In this document: piece after piece, positions 37,247 to 50,041 of the stretch | Layout: every line of letters begins with the position of its first letter | Position numbering within the stretch: position 1 is the stretch's first letter | Assembly: GCA_905183005.1 (NCBI GenBank) | Contig: CAJJDO010000024.1 | Location: 497,083-561,082, forward strand | Direction of reading: 5' to 3' | Length of the DNA stretch: 64,000 nucleotides | Origin: Paramecium pentaurelia | Lineage: Eukaryota > Ciliophora > Oligohymenophorea > Peniculida > Parameciidae | The notes under the pieces: model-generated | The model's input: the letters and a program-made list of their open reading frames with translations, nothing else | Databases searched by the model: none | Told to the model about the DNA's origin: nothing | Made by a program: the position numbers and the translations under genes

Positions 37247-39541
37247 ATGTAAATTTTAGATCAACAATAGACAAATTACAAACCTCCATCAAAACCTCCT
37301 AGAAGTTAAAACATATCCAAATATTTCTAATTAATGAAATTCTCATCTAATCATTATGAGATTAAATTCTTAAAAAACTTACAACTTTAATTATACAGCA
37401 TAACATTTGCAAAAGAATTACCTTAAGAATAATAGAATGAATTAATTATATATGCTACAGGCTCTTCTTAGTTTATAAGAAAAAATGGAATTAATAGATT
37501 TTGGATTAGTGGGTATAATTTATGGACTTTTGAATATGTAGAAAAATCTTTCTAAGTACCTGGATGTAAACAACTATAAAATATTAACTTAATTATCAAA
37601 CATGCTAAAACATATAATCTAACATAAAATTTAGATTAGATTCCTCCTGAAAGTCTTAAATAAGCTATGAATGCTATACTAAGTTAAATATATCAAGAAA
37701 GAAATCTAAAATAGATATTTAGAAAAGGTTAATTCTTTGATAAAGATAAGATTGAAAAAATTAATGATGTTTAGATTTTATAAGGATTTACAAGTGTTCT
37801 ATAAATTGGCTAAACATCACCATTATTATTAATAGATTTTAAAACAAAGATATTTAATAAATAGACAGTATTGCAGTTTATAAAAGATAATAAGAAATCT
37901 AAAAATCCTATTGATCTTTAATAATTCTTTGAAAATAAAACATTTATGACTATATATTCAAAAAGAATGTATAGAATAAAATCAATTGATTTAAAATCTA
38001 ATCCTACTTTCAAAATGGAATCCTCGAACATTACTTATGAACAATATTATTATTAAAGATATAAAATTAAACTGAGTGATTTAACATAACCTTTATTAGT
38101 GCATGAAGATAGAAAAACAAAATAAATTATAAGACTTATACCAGAATTATTGTACATGATTGAATTGACAAATACTTAAAAAAACAATTTTAAAGTTATG
38201 AGTAATATAAAATAATAGACAACTTTGGATCCCTTAGAAAGAAGTTCTAAAATTGATAATGAAAGGGCATTGCTTGATAAATATTTTACAAATCATTCAA
38301 TTAGTCTATCAAATAATTCAGTTACACCTGCATATAAAATTATTAAACCAACTTTATTTCCTGAAGCTAATATCAAATAGACAGATGGAGCATGTTTTAA
38401 TTTAAGAGGTAAATTAATAGAATAATCAAATATCAATAATTGGATATTGATACATTATAATGAAGAATAACAAATTGCAAATCTATTTACTTAAGAATTC
38501 ATAAAATCTACTAAAGAATTGGGTAATTAAATTAATGCACCAAAAAAAATAGTAATGAATAATTTAGATCCTGCATAATGGTCATAAACATTACTAAATA
38601 ATTTTAATACTAATGGAAAACCATAGATTGTTATATCAATTTTAGACAGACATGAAGATTCCAAACTCTATTTTGAATTAAAAAGGTTTTTAATATCTGG
38701 TTAAGGAGTCTTACATTAAAATGTTTCAATCTAAACAGTTGATTCCAAAAAATTCTCAAAAATTGCTTAATAAATAGTAAAATAGGTTCATAGTAAAATA
38801 GGAAAGTAATTGTGGAATATATAAAAAATAACTGAAGTTTCTGATAAGATTATGATTATAGGTATTGATGTTTATCATAAAACACTTATAAATAATAAAT
38901 CTTGTGTAGGATTTAATGCTTAATTTGGTTAATAAAGTGATAAACATTTTACAAAAACCCTTATTGTTGAAAAAGGAAAAGAATTAAATAAAGGAGTTGG
39001 TTAATTATTAAATTAAAGTTTACAATAATATTAAAAATCAAATAAATATTATCCAGATACAATTATCATATTTCGAGATGGAGTAGGTAATTCATAAATT
39101 GATGATTTAATTGAAATAGAACTTAAATCTATGAAATCTGTTATTTAATAGACATATAATATTAAATTACCTCAATTTGCATATATTTTAGTAAATAAAA
39201 GGATAAGTGATAAATTTTTCTCACCAAATAATGAAAATAATGGAATGATATTTCCAGAAAGAATAACATCCAAAGAATTTGACTTTTTTTTAATAGCTTA
39301 ATAAGTTAATTAAGGTACACCAATACCAACTCATTATACTGTGATTGAAAATACAACTAATTGGAATGAAGATACTTTTTGGAGATTCACTTACTTTTAA
39401 TGTTTTAATTATAGAAATTGGTCAGGACCAGTTAAAATACCTGCTTGTCTATAAAATGCTCATACAGTAGCATATAGAGTAGGAGAAGTTATCTAGAGTG
39501 ATGCTCATGCAGCATTAGAAAGTTTATTGTATTTTTTATGA
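37247..39541 (+). CDS. Piwi-subfamily Argonaute protein, 764 aa, intronless
   Basis: The protein binds small RNAs and can slice target RNA. The PAZ region occupies roughly residues 180-330, and the Piwi domain fills the C-terminal half. The catalytic DDH triad is visible: D541 in IIGIDVYH, D611 in IIFRDGVGN and H739 in QNAHTVAYRVGE. The C-terminus SDAHAALESLLYFL ends as Argonautes do. The frame is exactly 765 codons. In Paramecium, Piwi proteins act in scanRNA and iesRNA-guided DNA elimination and in transgene silencing. Which of these this copy serves cannot be told from sequence. The start is the in-frame ATG before the Pro-rich segment KPPSKPPRSQN. An upstream exon is possible, since the N-terminus is short. 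Confidence 0.95.
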
Positions 39542-39601
39542 TATTTATATTTATTCCAAAAAACGATAAACTATTCTCATTTATTAACTTATACTTGAAA
39601 C

Positions 39602-40118
39602 TCATATATTCTATTATCGAAAGTAATCACTAAAACTTAATTTCTTTAATCCATCTTTATAAACTTTTAATGCTAAGATTTCTTAACTTTACTCAACTAT
39701 TTTGGTCTATTATTCATATAGAAGTTGTTTTAATTATTCATTCTCCTATTTCAATTCTTCCATTTCTTATGCTTAATCATGATTCTTTTGTAATAACATT
39801 AAGATTCTTAATTCTAATTATTACTATTCTTCATTCTTTTATTAAACAAATTCTAAGTCTTTATTAATAAATAATACAATATTCAAATTCTTATACATAT
39901 TCTTATAACTTTTATTATTCCTTAATCTTATTAACAGTTTCTATGGTTTCACTTCTAATTCTTGTACCATTTTTTTAAATTGAATTCATTTTTACACCTG
40001 AACTTCCACTAACTCTTACTAATTTTTCTGGAGTAATAAATTTTTATTAAGGTATTGGTGAATGAGATTAATTATGAGAATTTCTCATATAAAAGGAATG
40101 AGAAGGAGTTCTTATCAT
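39602..40118 (-). CDS. Small coiled-coil protein, 165 aa
   Basis: A 19-nt intron (GTATTATT..TAAAG) gives 166 codons. The N-terminal 55 residues are basic and Ser/Pro-rich (MIRTPSHSFYMRNSHNQSHS). The rest is one long coiled coil (for example EEQQQLELRILMLLQKNHDQ and EMEELKQENEQLKQLLYEQ) ending FRQQNI. The intron is unusually short. Without it the frame stops early at TGA, and the downstream frame is strongly coding. No known family. The gene is convergent with the Piwi gene (60 bp apart). Confidence 0.68.
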
Positions 40119-40178
40119 TTGAATTTTGATTTATTTGAATTATTAACTTCAAAAAATATAAATAATTTATTATATTAT

Positions 40179-41271
40179 TCAATAAATAATTGATAATGTT
40201 TATAAAGACAGATCTATAAAACCATCTATACTAAGTTTAGCTATTCCTTCTATTCCCCAACTTTTACCCCATGTGTTTTCAATAATATAATATTAATATC
40301 CATTTTATTCTCCCCATCCAATAATTTTTACAGCATGTCCTCCATGAAATCTAGGTATTCCTTCTAAGACTTAATAAATTCCATCTCTATAAACCAAAAA
40401 GTCTTTGTAAACTTACATAATAGCAACAACAGGACCATTATTAATGATATCTCTTTTTATATCCTAAAATTTATATATCTATAAATACATCCTTATTTAA
40501 TAATTAACAATATGAATTAGCTTTAAATCTTTAACATTTTTCAAGTGCTTTTGTACATTCTTGGAAATTATCATCACCTCTAAATGGATGACATTCATTA
40601 TTAGTCAATCCATGTTTAATAATATATTCAGCTGATCTTGTTATATGTCCTCCTTTACATCCTTGATTTAATTTACCATCACAAGATAACAAGTTTTAAG
40701 CTGATAATTATTATGTTGAATTCACTTTACAGACTCTATCTGAAAAAGCTGAAGATACAGCAATAGAATAAGATGAAGAGCAATTTCCTTAATTGTAGAT
40801 ATTATGAGAGCAATGAGGGTATGATTCTTTAAAATTGAAATAGCTTGGAATTTCGAAATTTATAAGTACTTTACATTTTTCTACATTAATTTATTATGTG
40901 AAATCATTCTTAAACAAAGTTTTAGCTTACATCAATGTTACATTCTAATTAAATAATCAAACTTACTTAAAAGAAATCATTAGGTCCTAAAGTATAAGGA
41001 TATCCTTGAGAATTATGACTATTAATTTCTGATTAATTAATGATAATGTATTCTTTTATTTATTTATTAAATGATAAGACTGCAATTATAATTATTCCAA
41101 CAATGACTATTTAAATAAATTAATAATAATACTTGATATTATAACATGTGTTCTATAAGTAGTAAAGAAATTAGGTTTAGATGTTCGTTTTTTGATTGCA
41201 ATTTAAGCTAACTTCAATTTATCAACTTATTATTAATTTGATTATGGACTTAGAGAACGTTATCCACCCAT
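40179..41271 (-). CDS. Cathepsin-B-like papain-fold protein with Ser at the catalytic Cys position, 339 aa
   Basis: Three introns (26, 22 and 25 nt) give 340 codons. The N-terminus is cytosolic, followed by a single membrane anchor at about residues 42-60 (VIISIIVGIIIIAVLSF), so it is a type II membrane protein. The papain fold is recognised by GCKGGHITRSAEYII, GGHAVKIIGWG (active-site His) and ENTWGKSWG (Asn region). Where active enzymes have QGxCGSCWAF, this protein reads QGNCSSSYSIA: the nucleophile Cys is replaced by Ser (codon 40771-40773, about residue 151) and the Trp by Tyr. Similar Cys-to-Ser changes occur in some protist SERA-type proteins. It may be an inactive pseudo-protease, or use Ser. 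Confidence 0.9.
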
Positions 41272-41333
41272 TATCAATTAATTAATTAATTAATTTTTGA
41301 TTTGATTTGAACTTGTTAAGTGTTCTAGTTATT

Positions 41334-42449
41334 AATATTTAATGAATAAAATTTATTAATTTTTACTAATTTGTTTGTTAATATGACTCATTATAGTAAA
41401 CATGGTAATTTATTTTTTGCATTTTAGATCCTAGTGGTTAATGGTCAAGATTGATCGAAAGGTAAAAAATACAACAAGAAATGCAAGAAAAGTAAGAAAA
41501 AGAAGAATAAGAAAATAGAAAGCGGTTATATAGGTATTATAATTCAAATAAAAATAGAGAAGAATTGGAAAGATTGATTAATGAATAGAAATAATCTACA
41601 ATTTAAAAAACTAAATACGATAGTGAATTTGCTGGAGCTATGCAGAAATTCTTACATTAAAGAGACAGTGTTGAATAATTGAAATTATAGGAACTTAAAT
41701 AAAAACAATCTGAATTTATAAGATATAGTCTAGAATAAGAATAAATAAAGAAAGAATAATAAGTATCTCTATTTTTATTACTTTAAAGCGACTCAACTTT
41801 CTTTAAGATAGATAATAACAATTTTAAATTGGAATAATGATGGATTAAGCAGAAAAAAAGGATATCTATTTAAAATAATAAAAAAAAGAATAAGTTCAAA
41901 AAGATTTAGCATAATCTTATCTTTAATAAGAAGAATAAAAAAAAATGGATTAATATTTGTCTAGATAAAGAGAATAATAGCTACTTTAAGAATAATTGTA
42001 AAGAAGTCAAAAAGAAGAAGAGTAAAGATTATTAGTAATCATCTATTATTATAAATTAGCATCTTAGTACAATCAAATATGGATATCATTAGAATGAAAA
42101 TGTACTTCAGAAATACAATGATCTTTATTTGTAAAAAGAATATAAAGATAAAGAACTACAAAGAAAATTTATTGAAGAAGCTGCAACTTATAAGTAAAGA
42201 TAAGAAGAAGAAAAATATATAATGGAAAGAGTAAACAAGGAAAAATTACAAAAGGATACTGTTGATACAATCTTAAATTAAATACATTCAAAACAATAGA
42301 GTTAGAGAGAATAATAGAATAGCAAATATAAAGATCAAGAAGTATTACTTGGACTTCATTAAAAATTTTAAATGCAAGAGAGAGAATAAAGTGAAAGAAA
42401 GAATCAATTATAATAATAATACAGATAAGATTTAATTATGTAAATTGAA
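41334..42449. repeat. First copy of a 1,116-bp exact direct repeat (assembly overlap)
   Basis: Bases 41334-42449 recur at 42451-43566 with a constant offset of 1,117, separated by a single N at 42450. No difference between copies was noticed. The N plus exact identity points to an unmerged contig overlap rather than a biological duplication. Confidence 0.85.
41383..42449 (+). CDS. Duplicated 5' fragment of the coiled-coil gene at 42500 (assembly artefact)
   Basis: This is the first copy of the coiled-coil gene, from its ATG to the N at 42450. It contains the same exons and first introns as 42500-43892 and breaks off mid-codon at the gap. It should not be counted as a separate gene. Confidence 0.8.
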
Positions 42450-42450
42450 N

Positions 42451-43566
42451 AATATTTAATGAATAAAATTTATTAATTTTTACTAATTTGTTTGTTAATA
42501 TGACTCATTATAGTAAACATGGTAATTTATTTTTTGCATTTTAGATCCTAGTGGTTAATGGTCAAGATTGATCGAAAGGTAAAAAATACAACAAGAAATG
42601 CAAGAAAAGTAAGAAAAAGAAGAATAAGAAAATAGAAAGCGGTTATATAGGTATTATAATTCAAATAAAAATAGAGAAGAATTGGAAAGATTGATTAATG
42701 AATAGAAATAATCTACAATTTAAAAAACTAAATACGATAGTGAATTTGCTGGAGCTATGCAGAAATTCTTACATTAAAGAGACAGTGTTGAATAATTGAA
42801 ATTATAGGAACTTAAATAAAAACAATCTGAATTTATAAGATATAGTCTAGAATAAGAATAAATAAAGAAAGAATAATAAGTATCTCTATTTTTATTACTT
42901 TAAAGCGACTCAACTTTCTTTAAGATAGATAATAACAATTTTAAATTGGAATAATGATGGATTAAGCAGAAAAAAAGGATATCTATTTAAAATAATAAAA
43001 AAAAGAATAAGTTCAAAAAGATTTAGCATAATCTTATCTTTAATAAGAAGAATAAAAAAAAATGGATTAATATTTGTCTAGATAAAGAGAATAATAGCTA
43101 CTTTAAGAATAATTGTAAAGAAGTCAAAAAGAAGAAGAGTAAAGATTATTAGTAATCATCTATTATTATAAATTAGCATCTTAGTACAATCAAATATGGA
43201 TATCATTAGAATGAAAATGTACTTCAGAAATACAATGATCTTTATTTGTAAAAAGAATATAAAGATAAAGAACTACAAAGAAAATTTATTGAAGAAGCTG
43301 CAACTTATAAGTAAAGATAAGAAGAAGAAAAATATATAATGGAAAGAGTAAACAAGGAAAAATTACAAAAGGATACTGTTGATACAATCTTAAATTAAAT
43401 ACATTCAAAACAATAGAGTTAGAGAGAATAATAGAATAGCAAATATAAAGATCAAGAAGTATTACTTGGACTTCATTAAAAATTTTAAATGCAAGAGAGA
43501 GAATAAAGTGAAAGAAAGAATCAATTATAATAATAATACAGATAAGATTTAATTATGTAAATTGAA
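42451..43566. repeat. Second copy of the 1,116-bp direct repeat
   Basis: It matches 41334-42449. It continues without a break into the rest of the coiled-coil gene, so this copy is the one contiguous with the true downstream sequence. Confidence 0.85.
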
Positions 43567-43892
43567 GAAGACAAAAATAGAAAATAATAAGAAGCATCAA
43601 TGAGTATGGTTGAATTAAATATGAATAAGAAAATATTTGAAGTATTAAAATATTCATATTTATATAGGCAGAAGATGATCCTCAATTAGCAGGTATTGGA
43701 GTAGTTCCTGGATTATCAAATCATGTTGATTATGAAAAACTTAAATAAAAGTAAAATTTATAACTATTTTTAAGAGCATATGTAGATGGTACATTCAAAA
43801 AATCAGCAGAATAATAAATGTAATTTAAAAGATTAAGAAATGTAAGTGCCTACATTGCAGGTAATAATGTTACTTAAAATTATGGTTATTGA
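42500..43892 (+). CDS. Coiled-coil protein, 430 aa
   Basis: Four introns (23, 26, 25 and 26 nt) give exactly 431 codons from ATG 42500 to TGA 43890-43892. The N-terminus is MTHYSKHDPSGQWSRLIERQ. The central 300 residues are an almost pure charged coiled coil rich in Gln, Glu and Lys (for example QLLQEQLQRSQKEEEQRL). The C-terminus is different and globular-looking (AGIGVVPGLSNHVDYEKL onward). Trichohyalin/plectin-like and CFAP53-type ciliary proteins have similar composition, but no specific homology is visible. The complete copy lies after the N; the upstream copy is an artefact. Confidence 0.75.
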
Positions 43893-43921
43893 TATATATA
43901 TAAATATCTTTAATATTACCA

Positions 43922-46872
43922 TCATTTATTTTGAGGTATTCCTCCAACTATATCTAAAATTACTTTTTTATCCAAAATTGTGGATGATTTTTATATATTT
44001 TCAAATAGTAATTAAATAGTCTAATAGATTAATTAAATAAAATACTTTTATTAAAAAGAATCTTTATAATGTAGTCATTAAATTATCGAGGAGGAAATCT
44101 TCAAGATTATTTTCAAATTATTACTCTAAATATATCGATTAAAGATTCTAAATATATTCTTCAATGCTCTAGAATAATATATCTTGTTACTTAAGAAGAT
44201 GCATCCAATAGAGAGCATATCTCAACATCTTTCTTATTTTAAATCATAGGTTTAAGTACTTCCTATATCTATTTTTACTTTTCATTTACACCATAAGTAT
44301 TAATTGCAGTATCAATTAAATTCTTCAATTAATCATTCCAAAATTTTGGTTCTGTATATAGAAAATGTTCCTACATCTAAAATGCTATTATTAATTTTAA
44401 GATTTTTAATTCTGACTCACCAATATTTTTATTTTACATTATTTTACATATAATACCTAATAAAATTAAATGTTTTAAGTTTATGGCTAGAGTATAAAAA
44501 AAGGATTATTAATTAGTTAGCTTAGCTAATTTCATATATTTATGTAATGCTTATAATGCTTCTATAAAATTATTATTATTGTATTATTCAAACAGGTAGG
44601 CTATAATACATTATAATTTTAATGCTTGTTTATATTCTTCTATTGAATTTGAGTGCTCTTAATTTGAAGGGAAATGTTATGGTTTATTGTTTCCTAATTT
44701 ATTCATTTCTTCTAAGATTTAAGTTTTAACTATTTCGTTAATTCCTGGTTGACCAAATAATCCATTAGATTATGGCATAATTTTAATTATTGCATTATCT
44801 AATATTGTCCATTTGAATAATCTTTCATCAGGTTTCAATTTCAAATACATAGCATAATTTTCTAAATAAGGTGGTTTGACTGGAAAAGGTGGATATTATT
44901 TTTATTAATATTTTCTTTATTTTTCATTTGCAATTTCTAAATATTAATTATATTTAGTAATAATCATTTCTATTTAGCTAAATAATTTTTATTATTCAAC
45001 TTCTTATTTTAATTTTTCATTATTTTAATTTAGAAATTCTCTCTATTATTAAGATAATAATAATCCATATCCATCTGTTAAATATCTTTTTTGATCTTCA
45101 CTTGTACTAAATACTTTTAATTTTACCATTGAATTTTATGCAAATTTCGCATTATCTTCTTTTACATATTATAATAAATAAGCACTTTTAGAATTTGATT
45201 AATCTCCATAAGCATTTTTTAATACATTTTATTCTATTTCTTCATGAACATGAATATCATTAAAATAATACCATTTTTAATCATCAAGATTATAAATATA
45301 TGCAAAATAATGACCAGCATCAGGATTACCTTCATGCATCAAAATTGATTATAAGATATATTTCTATTTTTTTAATGAATTATAACTTTCAGAAATTTTT
45401 AATTCTATTTCTTTTCTTTCTTTTTATAAACAATCTCTTTTTTTAATATAATGTTAATAATATTCAGAAATTGATTTAATTGTTGTTTTATTATCATTAC
45501 TATCTACATAAAATGGATGTTATTTTTCATTTTAATTTTATAATCTCAAAAATTATAAGGTTGTTTCTAAATTTTAAATAATATCAATATTTCCATTAAA
45601 TTATGTTAACATACTTAATTCTTAATCAATTTTCTTTAATCTATCTCTCATTTATTAATTTTATATTTATATATCTTTTGCCATCTTCTAATTTGATAAA
45701 AGATAACGATCTAAATATATTTCTTTATCAAATTAAAAAAATGAATTAATTTTAGTAAATGAACCTAATTATTAATTAAATAAATTACCAAATTCTTTAT
45801 TATATTCTACTCTTTATATTTAAAATGTAAGGACTTATGGAGCCTATTATATCCAAAATTATTTGATTGCTTATTGATATTCATCTTTATCATTTTTATA
45901 TTCTACAGCTTAATTCATATATTTATCAAATCCTTCAATTAATGATTTACTATTAACATCTATTTATATTATATTGAATAATTCTTATTAACAATCTTTA
46001 CTTAATGTTTAACCTTTTATTAATATTTAAGGAGCGAATTTACCATAAAATAATTTATATACAATAGAATTTTCTACAATAACTGATGATTATCTAATTA
46101 ATAATGATTTTTATGAAATCAAACTTTTTTAATTCTATTCATTAAAATTAATTGTTGGAAATTAAACTAGAGATTAACCTGGTAATTATTATTTTATTTA
46201 TTACTAACTCTATGAATTGTTTGTCTTTTATAAAGATTAACTTAAATATGTTATACCTTCATCAATTCTTGATAGAAAATAATTATTAAATTCACTAACA
46301 TCCTTTTAATCTCCAATAGGCAATGCTTTACCAAAATCATCACATATTGATAGAATCACTTTCTTTGGATCAACAAATTATCTATCACTTCCAATCATAA
46401 GAACAAAAAGATTTTATAGATTTTTAACTAATTCAATAGAATTAATTAGTCTTTTATCAACTATATTTTATAGATTAATATGATCAAATTTGCATTTCAC
46501 TATCGAAGATACAAAATCATAAATAAAATAATAAGTCTATAAAAGACAATTAAAATAACAGGTATTTCCTACATTCAACAAACCACATGGAATATAATTT
46601 TATCTAACTTTTCCAAATGGAATATATTATTAATGTAATGTTAATGATGCTGCCATAGCTACTTAAATATCATCATTAAATTATTGATTAATTGGATTTA
46701 TTATAAATGATTGATTTTTTATTCCTTATAAGAACTATTTAAATTAAGCCATATTTCCATTTGTAGCCTGCCATGCATTTCTTATATCATATTCATTATA
46801 TCCATTTCTAATCTCTTATTAAAGTATTTAATTATCTATAGGTTTGTTCAATTATGATGATTATTATTGCAT
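43922..46872 (-). CDS. Ubiquitin-specific protease (USP/UBP family), about 960 aa
   Basis: The enzyme cleaves ubiquitin from proteins. The Cys box GLLNVGNTCYFNCLLQ places the nucleophile at about C105. The His box PDAGHYFAYIYNLDDQKWYY contains the catalytic His at about 45310. A probable ubiquitin-interacting motif (DDIQVAMAASL) lies upstream of the Cys box, as in USP25/28. Between the boxes is a long helical insertion (ERKEIELKISESYNSLKKQK). The C-terminal 300 residues are helical and similar in position to the USP25/28 tail. At least three short introns are needed, two of which I placed (26 nt near 46175-46200; 25 nt near 44010-44035). The family is certain; the subtype is an inference. Confidence 0.93.
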
Positions 46873-46922
46873 AAAAAATATATTTTATATATATTTAATA
46901 TCAACTGTTTTTGAATTCAAAA

Positions 46923-49900
46923 ATGTAATAAATAGAAGAACTTATATGTCCAGAATGTTAAATGATGTTTAATGAGAATGAAAATCTGCCATTGATGCTT
47001 CCAGATTGTGGACATACAATATGTTAAAATTGTATTTAACAAATGTTAATCAATAAAAAATACATTGTTTGTCCAGAAGATGGGTAAAATTATTATTTAT
47101 TATAGTATCATGGCCAAAAATAAAAATGATATCTCATAATTTCCAAAAAATTGTTAATTATTAAAAATGGTGGTCAAAAATAAAACCTAATACCAGTAAA
47201 GTAGATAATCAGCAAGAAATGATGATAATGATATAAATTATCAGTTGTAATTAAACAACTTAATTTCTAATGATATTCCTAATGATTTATGTTAGGAACA
47301 TCTAGAAAAATTAGAAATAGTATGTCTCACAGATTAAGTTAGAATTTGTACAAGATGTGCATTATTTGGATAACATCGACATCATGAGGTTCGTTCATTT
47401 GATGATGTTGTAAAAGAAATCACTTAAAAAGCTGAAAATATTATGTAGATATATTAAAAGATCCTATAAAAGTAAAGTGAAATGACAGAATAAAAATATT
47501 TCGAACCATTATAAGAAAGATTTTCAAGTGTTCTTACAGAGAGTCATAATACAGTAAAAGAGAAATTTAAAGAACTTCATTAATTATTAGATCTAAAAGA
47601 ATAGAGACTTATAGAATAATTGACTACATTAACATAATCACTAGAATAATAAACAAAAAAATAAGTTAAAGAATTGTTATAAAATTGCTTATCTTAGGCT
47701 GAATTATGGAAGATAACAGCTAAAGATAGATTAGTATATTTCTCAACTAAAACAGAAAATGGAGAATTACCTTTAGATTTATTAAATAATTAAGATTATG
47801 CTTGTGTAGATAAGGGAAAGGGAATATATGATGAATTAGAGAAGATCTAAAAATAATTGGATATTAAATTATAAAATATTAAAATAAAGAAATTAAGAGT
47901 AGATCTCAAAAAGACAGAAATAGATAAGAGTTTTGATAATCTCTTTACTATTACTTTATAATTAAGTAATGTCAATAATACCAGTATTATGACTAAGAGT
48001 AGTTAAATATTAAAAAATATCAATACTTTAACAGATTCAACATTATTATAGGATATAAAGAGAAATGAAAGTTTTAGTAAATTATGTGGTTAAGATGTTT
48101 TTTCAAGTTTTTGTTAAGATGAGCCAATGTTACTTAAAGATATATCTATGGCAGATTGGAGTGAGAGTCTTATGGATGATACTACAAATATTACTTAAGT
48201 AAAAAGTCCAAATAGAAGTAGTATAGAATAAGAAGAATTTATAAAAAATAAGAATGGATCTGGATTAAAAGAACTTAAAGAAATTTAACCTGTAGTAAGT
48301 TCATAAACAATTCAATCAACTACTCCTACAAAACCAGAGAGAATTTAAATTAGAGCATTAGAAAAACTTAAAGGATCCTTTTAATAACCAAGTCCTGGTA
48401 GAAGAGATATAGAATAAGTTAATTCTATAAGATAAGGAGTTAGTCCTAATACTAAAATATAAGANCATCGACATCATGAGGTTCGTTCATTTGATGATGT
48501 TGTAAAAGAAATCACTTAAAAAGCTGAAAATATTATGTAGATATATTAAAAGATCCTATAAAAGTAAAGTGAAATGACAGAATAAAAATATTTCGAACCA
48601 TTATAAGAAAGATTTTCAAGTGTTCTTACAGAGAGTCATAATACAGTAAAAGAGAAATTTAAAGAACTTCATTAATTATTAGATCTAAAAGAATAGAGAC
48701 TTATAGAATAATTGACTACATTAACATAATCACTAGAATAATAAACAAAAAAATAAGTTAAAGAATTGTTATAAAATTGCTTATCTTAGGCTGAATTATG
48801 GAAGATAACAGCTAAAGATAGATTAGTATATTTCTCAACTAAAACAGAAAATGGAGAATTACCTTTAGATTTATTAAATAATTAAGATTATGCTTGTGTA
48901 GATAAGGGAAAGGGAATATATGATGAATTAGAGAAGATCTAAAAATAATTGGATATTAAATTATAAAATATTAAAATAAAGAAATTAAGAGTAGATCTCA
49001 AAAAGACAGAAATAGATAAGAGTTTTGATAATCTCTTTACTATTACTTTATAATTAAGTAATGTCAATAATACCAGTATTATGACTAAGAGTAGTTAAAT
49101 ATTAAAAAATATCAATACTTTAACAGATTCAACATTATTATAGGATATAAAGAGAAATGAAAGTTTTAGTAAATTATGTGGTTAAGATGTTTTTTCAAGT
49201 TTTTGTTAAGATGAGCCAATGTTACTTAAAGATATATCTATGGCAGATTGGAGTGAGAGTCTTATGGATGATACTACAAATATTACTTAAGTAAAAAGTC
49301 CAAATAGAAGTAGTATAGAATAAGAAGAATTTATAAAAAATAAGAATGGATCTGGATTAAAAGAACTTAAAGAAATTTAACCTGTAGTAAGTTCATAAAC
49401 AATTCAATCAACTACTCCTACAAAACCAGAGAGAATTTAAATTAGAGCATTAGAAAAACTTAAAGGATCCTTTTAATAACCAAGTCCTGGTAGAAGAGAT
49501 ATAGAATAAGTTAATTCTATAAGATAAGGAGTTAGTCCTAATACTAAAATATAAGATTGTAAGAAAAAGAAAATGTTTAAGATTAATGAGAAATTTGAAA
49601 ATGTTTGGTAAGCATTTAAGAGTGATAATTTAGAAATAGCAGATTTTTCAAGTGCAGGTATATATATATATAATGATTATATTAGAATTAGGAGATGAAG
49701 GATTATAATTTATAGGGGATATTCTTAAAATATCTAAGAGAGTTAAATAACTTAAATTAGTTAGAAATAAAATAACTGATGAGGGTGCTTGTAAACTATT
49801 AGATTGTTTAGTATATAATACAAATTAAGCTTTTTAAAGTCTACATTTATCATCAAATATGATAACTGAAAGGACTCTAGATTATTTTATTTCTTTAGTT

Positions 49901-50026
49901 AGAAATTCCCCCTAAAGTTGTTCATTGCCAAAATCTTTATATTTGAACCAAACTTTAATAAATGCAACCAAAGCCAAAAAGAAAATTGAAGATTTAAAGC
50001 GCGTTGGATATTTAGTGAATATTTGA
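46923..50026 (+). CDS. RING finger / B-box / coiled-coil (TRIM-like) protein with LRR-type C-terminus, 653 aa after collapsing a duplicate
   Basis: A likely E3 ubiquitin ligase. The RING is CPECQMMFNENE..CGHTICQNC..CPEDG at residues 10-60; the last pair ends in Asp, as in some C3HC3D RINGs. A B-box (CQEHLEKLEIVC..CTRCALFGQHRHHE) follows at about residue 130, then a long coiled coil and a disordered region. The C-terminal part has leucine-rich repeats (KQLKLVRNKITDEGACKLLD). Introns are 22 nt (in the RING region) and 28 nt (49658-49685). The stretch 48466-49556 repeats 47374-48464 across the N at 48465. The true gene is 46923-48464 joined to 49557-50026, giving exactly 654 codons. It is divergent from the USP gene by 50 bp. 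Confidence 0.85.
47374..48464. repeat. First copy of a 1,091-bp exact direct repeat (assembly overlap)
   Basis: It recurs at 48466-49556 with an offset of 1,092, separated only by the N at 48465. It lies wholly inside one gene; keeping both copies would duplicate the coiled-coil region. Confidence 0.85.
48466..49556. repeat. Second copy of the 1,091-bp direct repeat
   Basis: It is the counterpart of 47374-48464 and is contiguous with the true 3' end of the RING/B-box gene. Confidence 0.85.
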
Positions 50027-50041
50027 TAATAAAAATTAATA

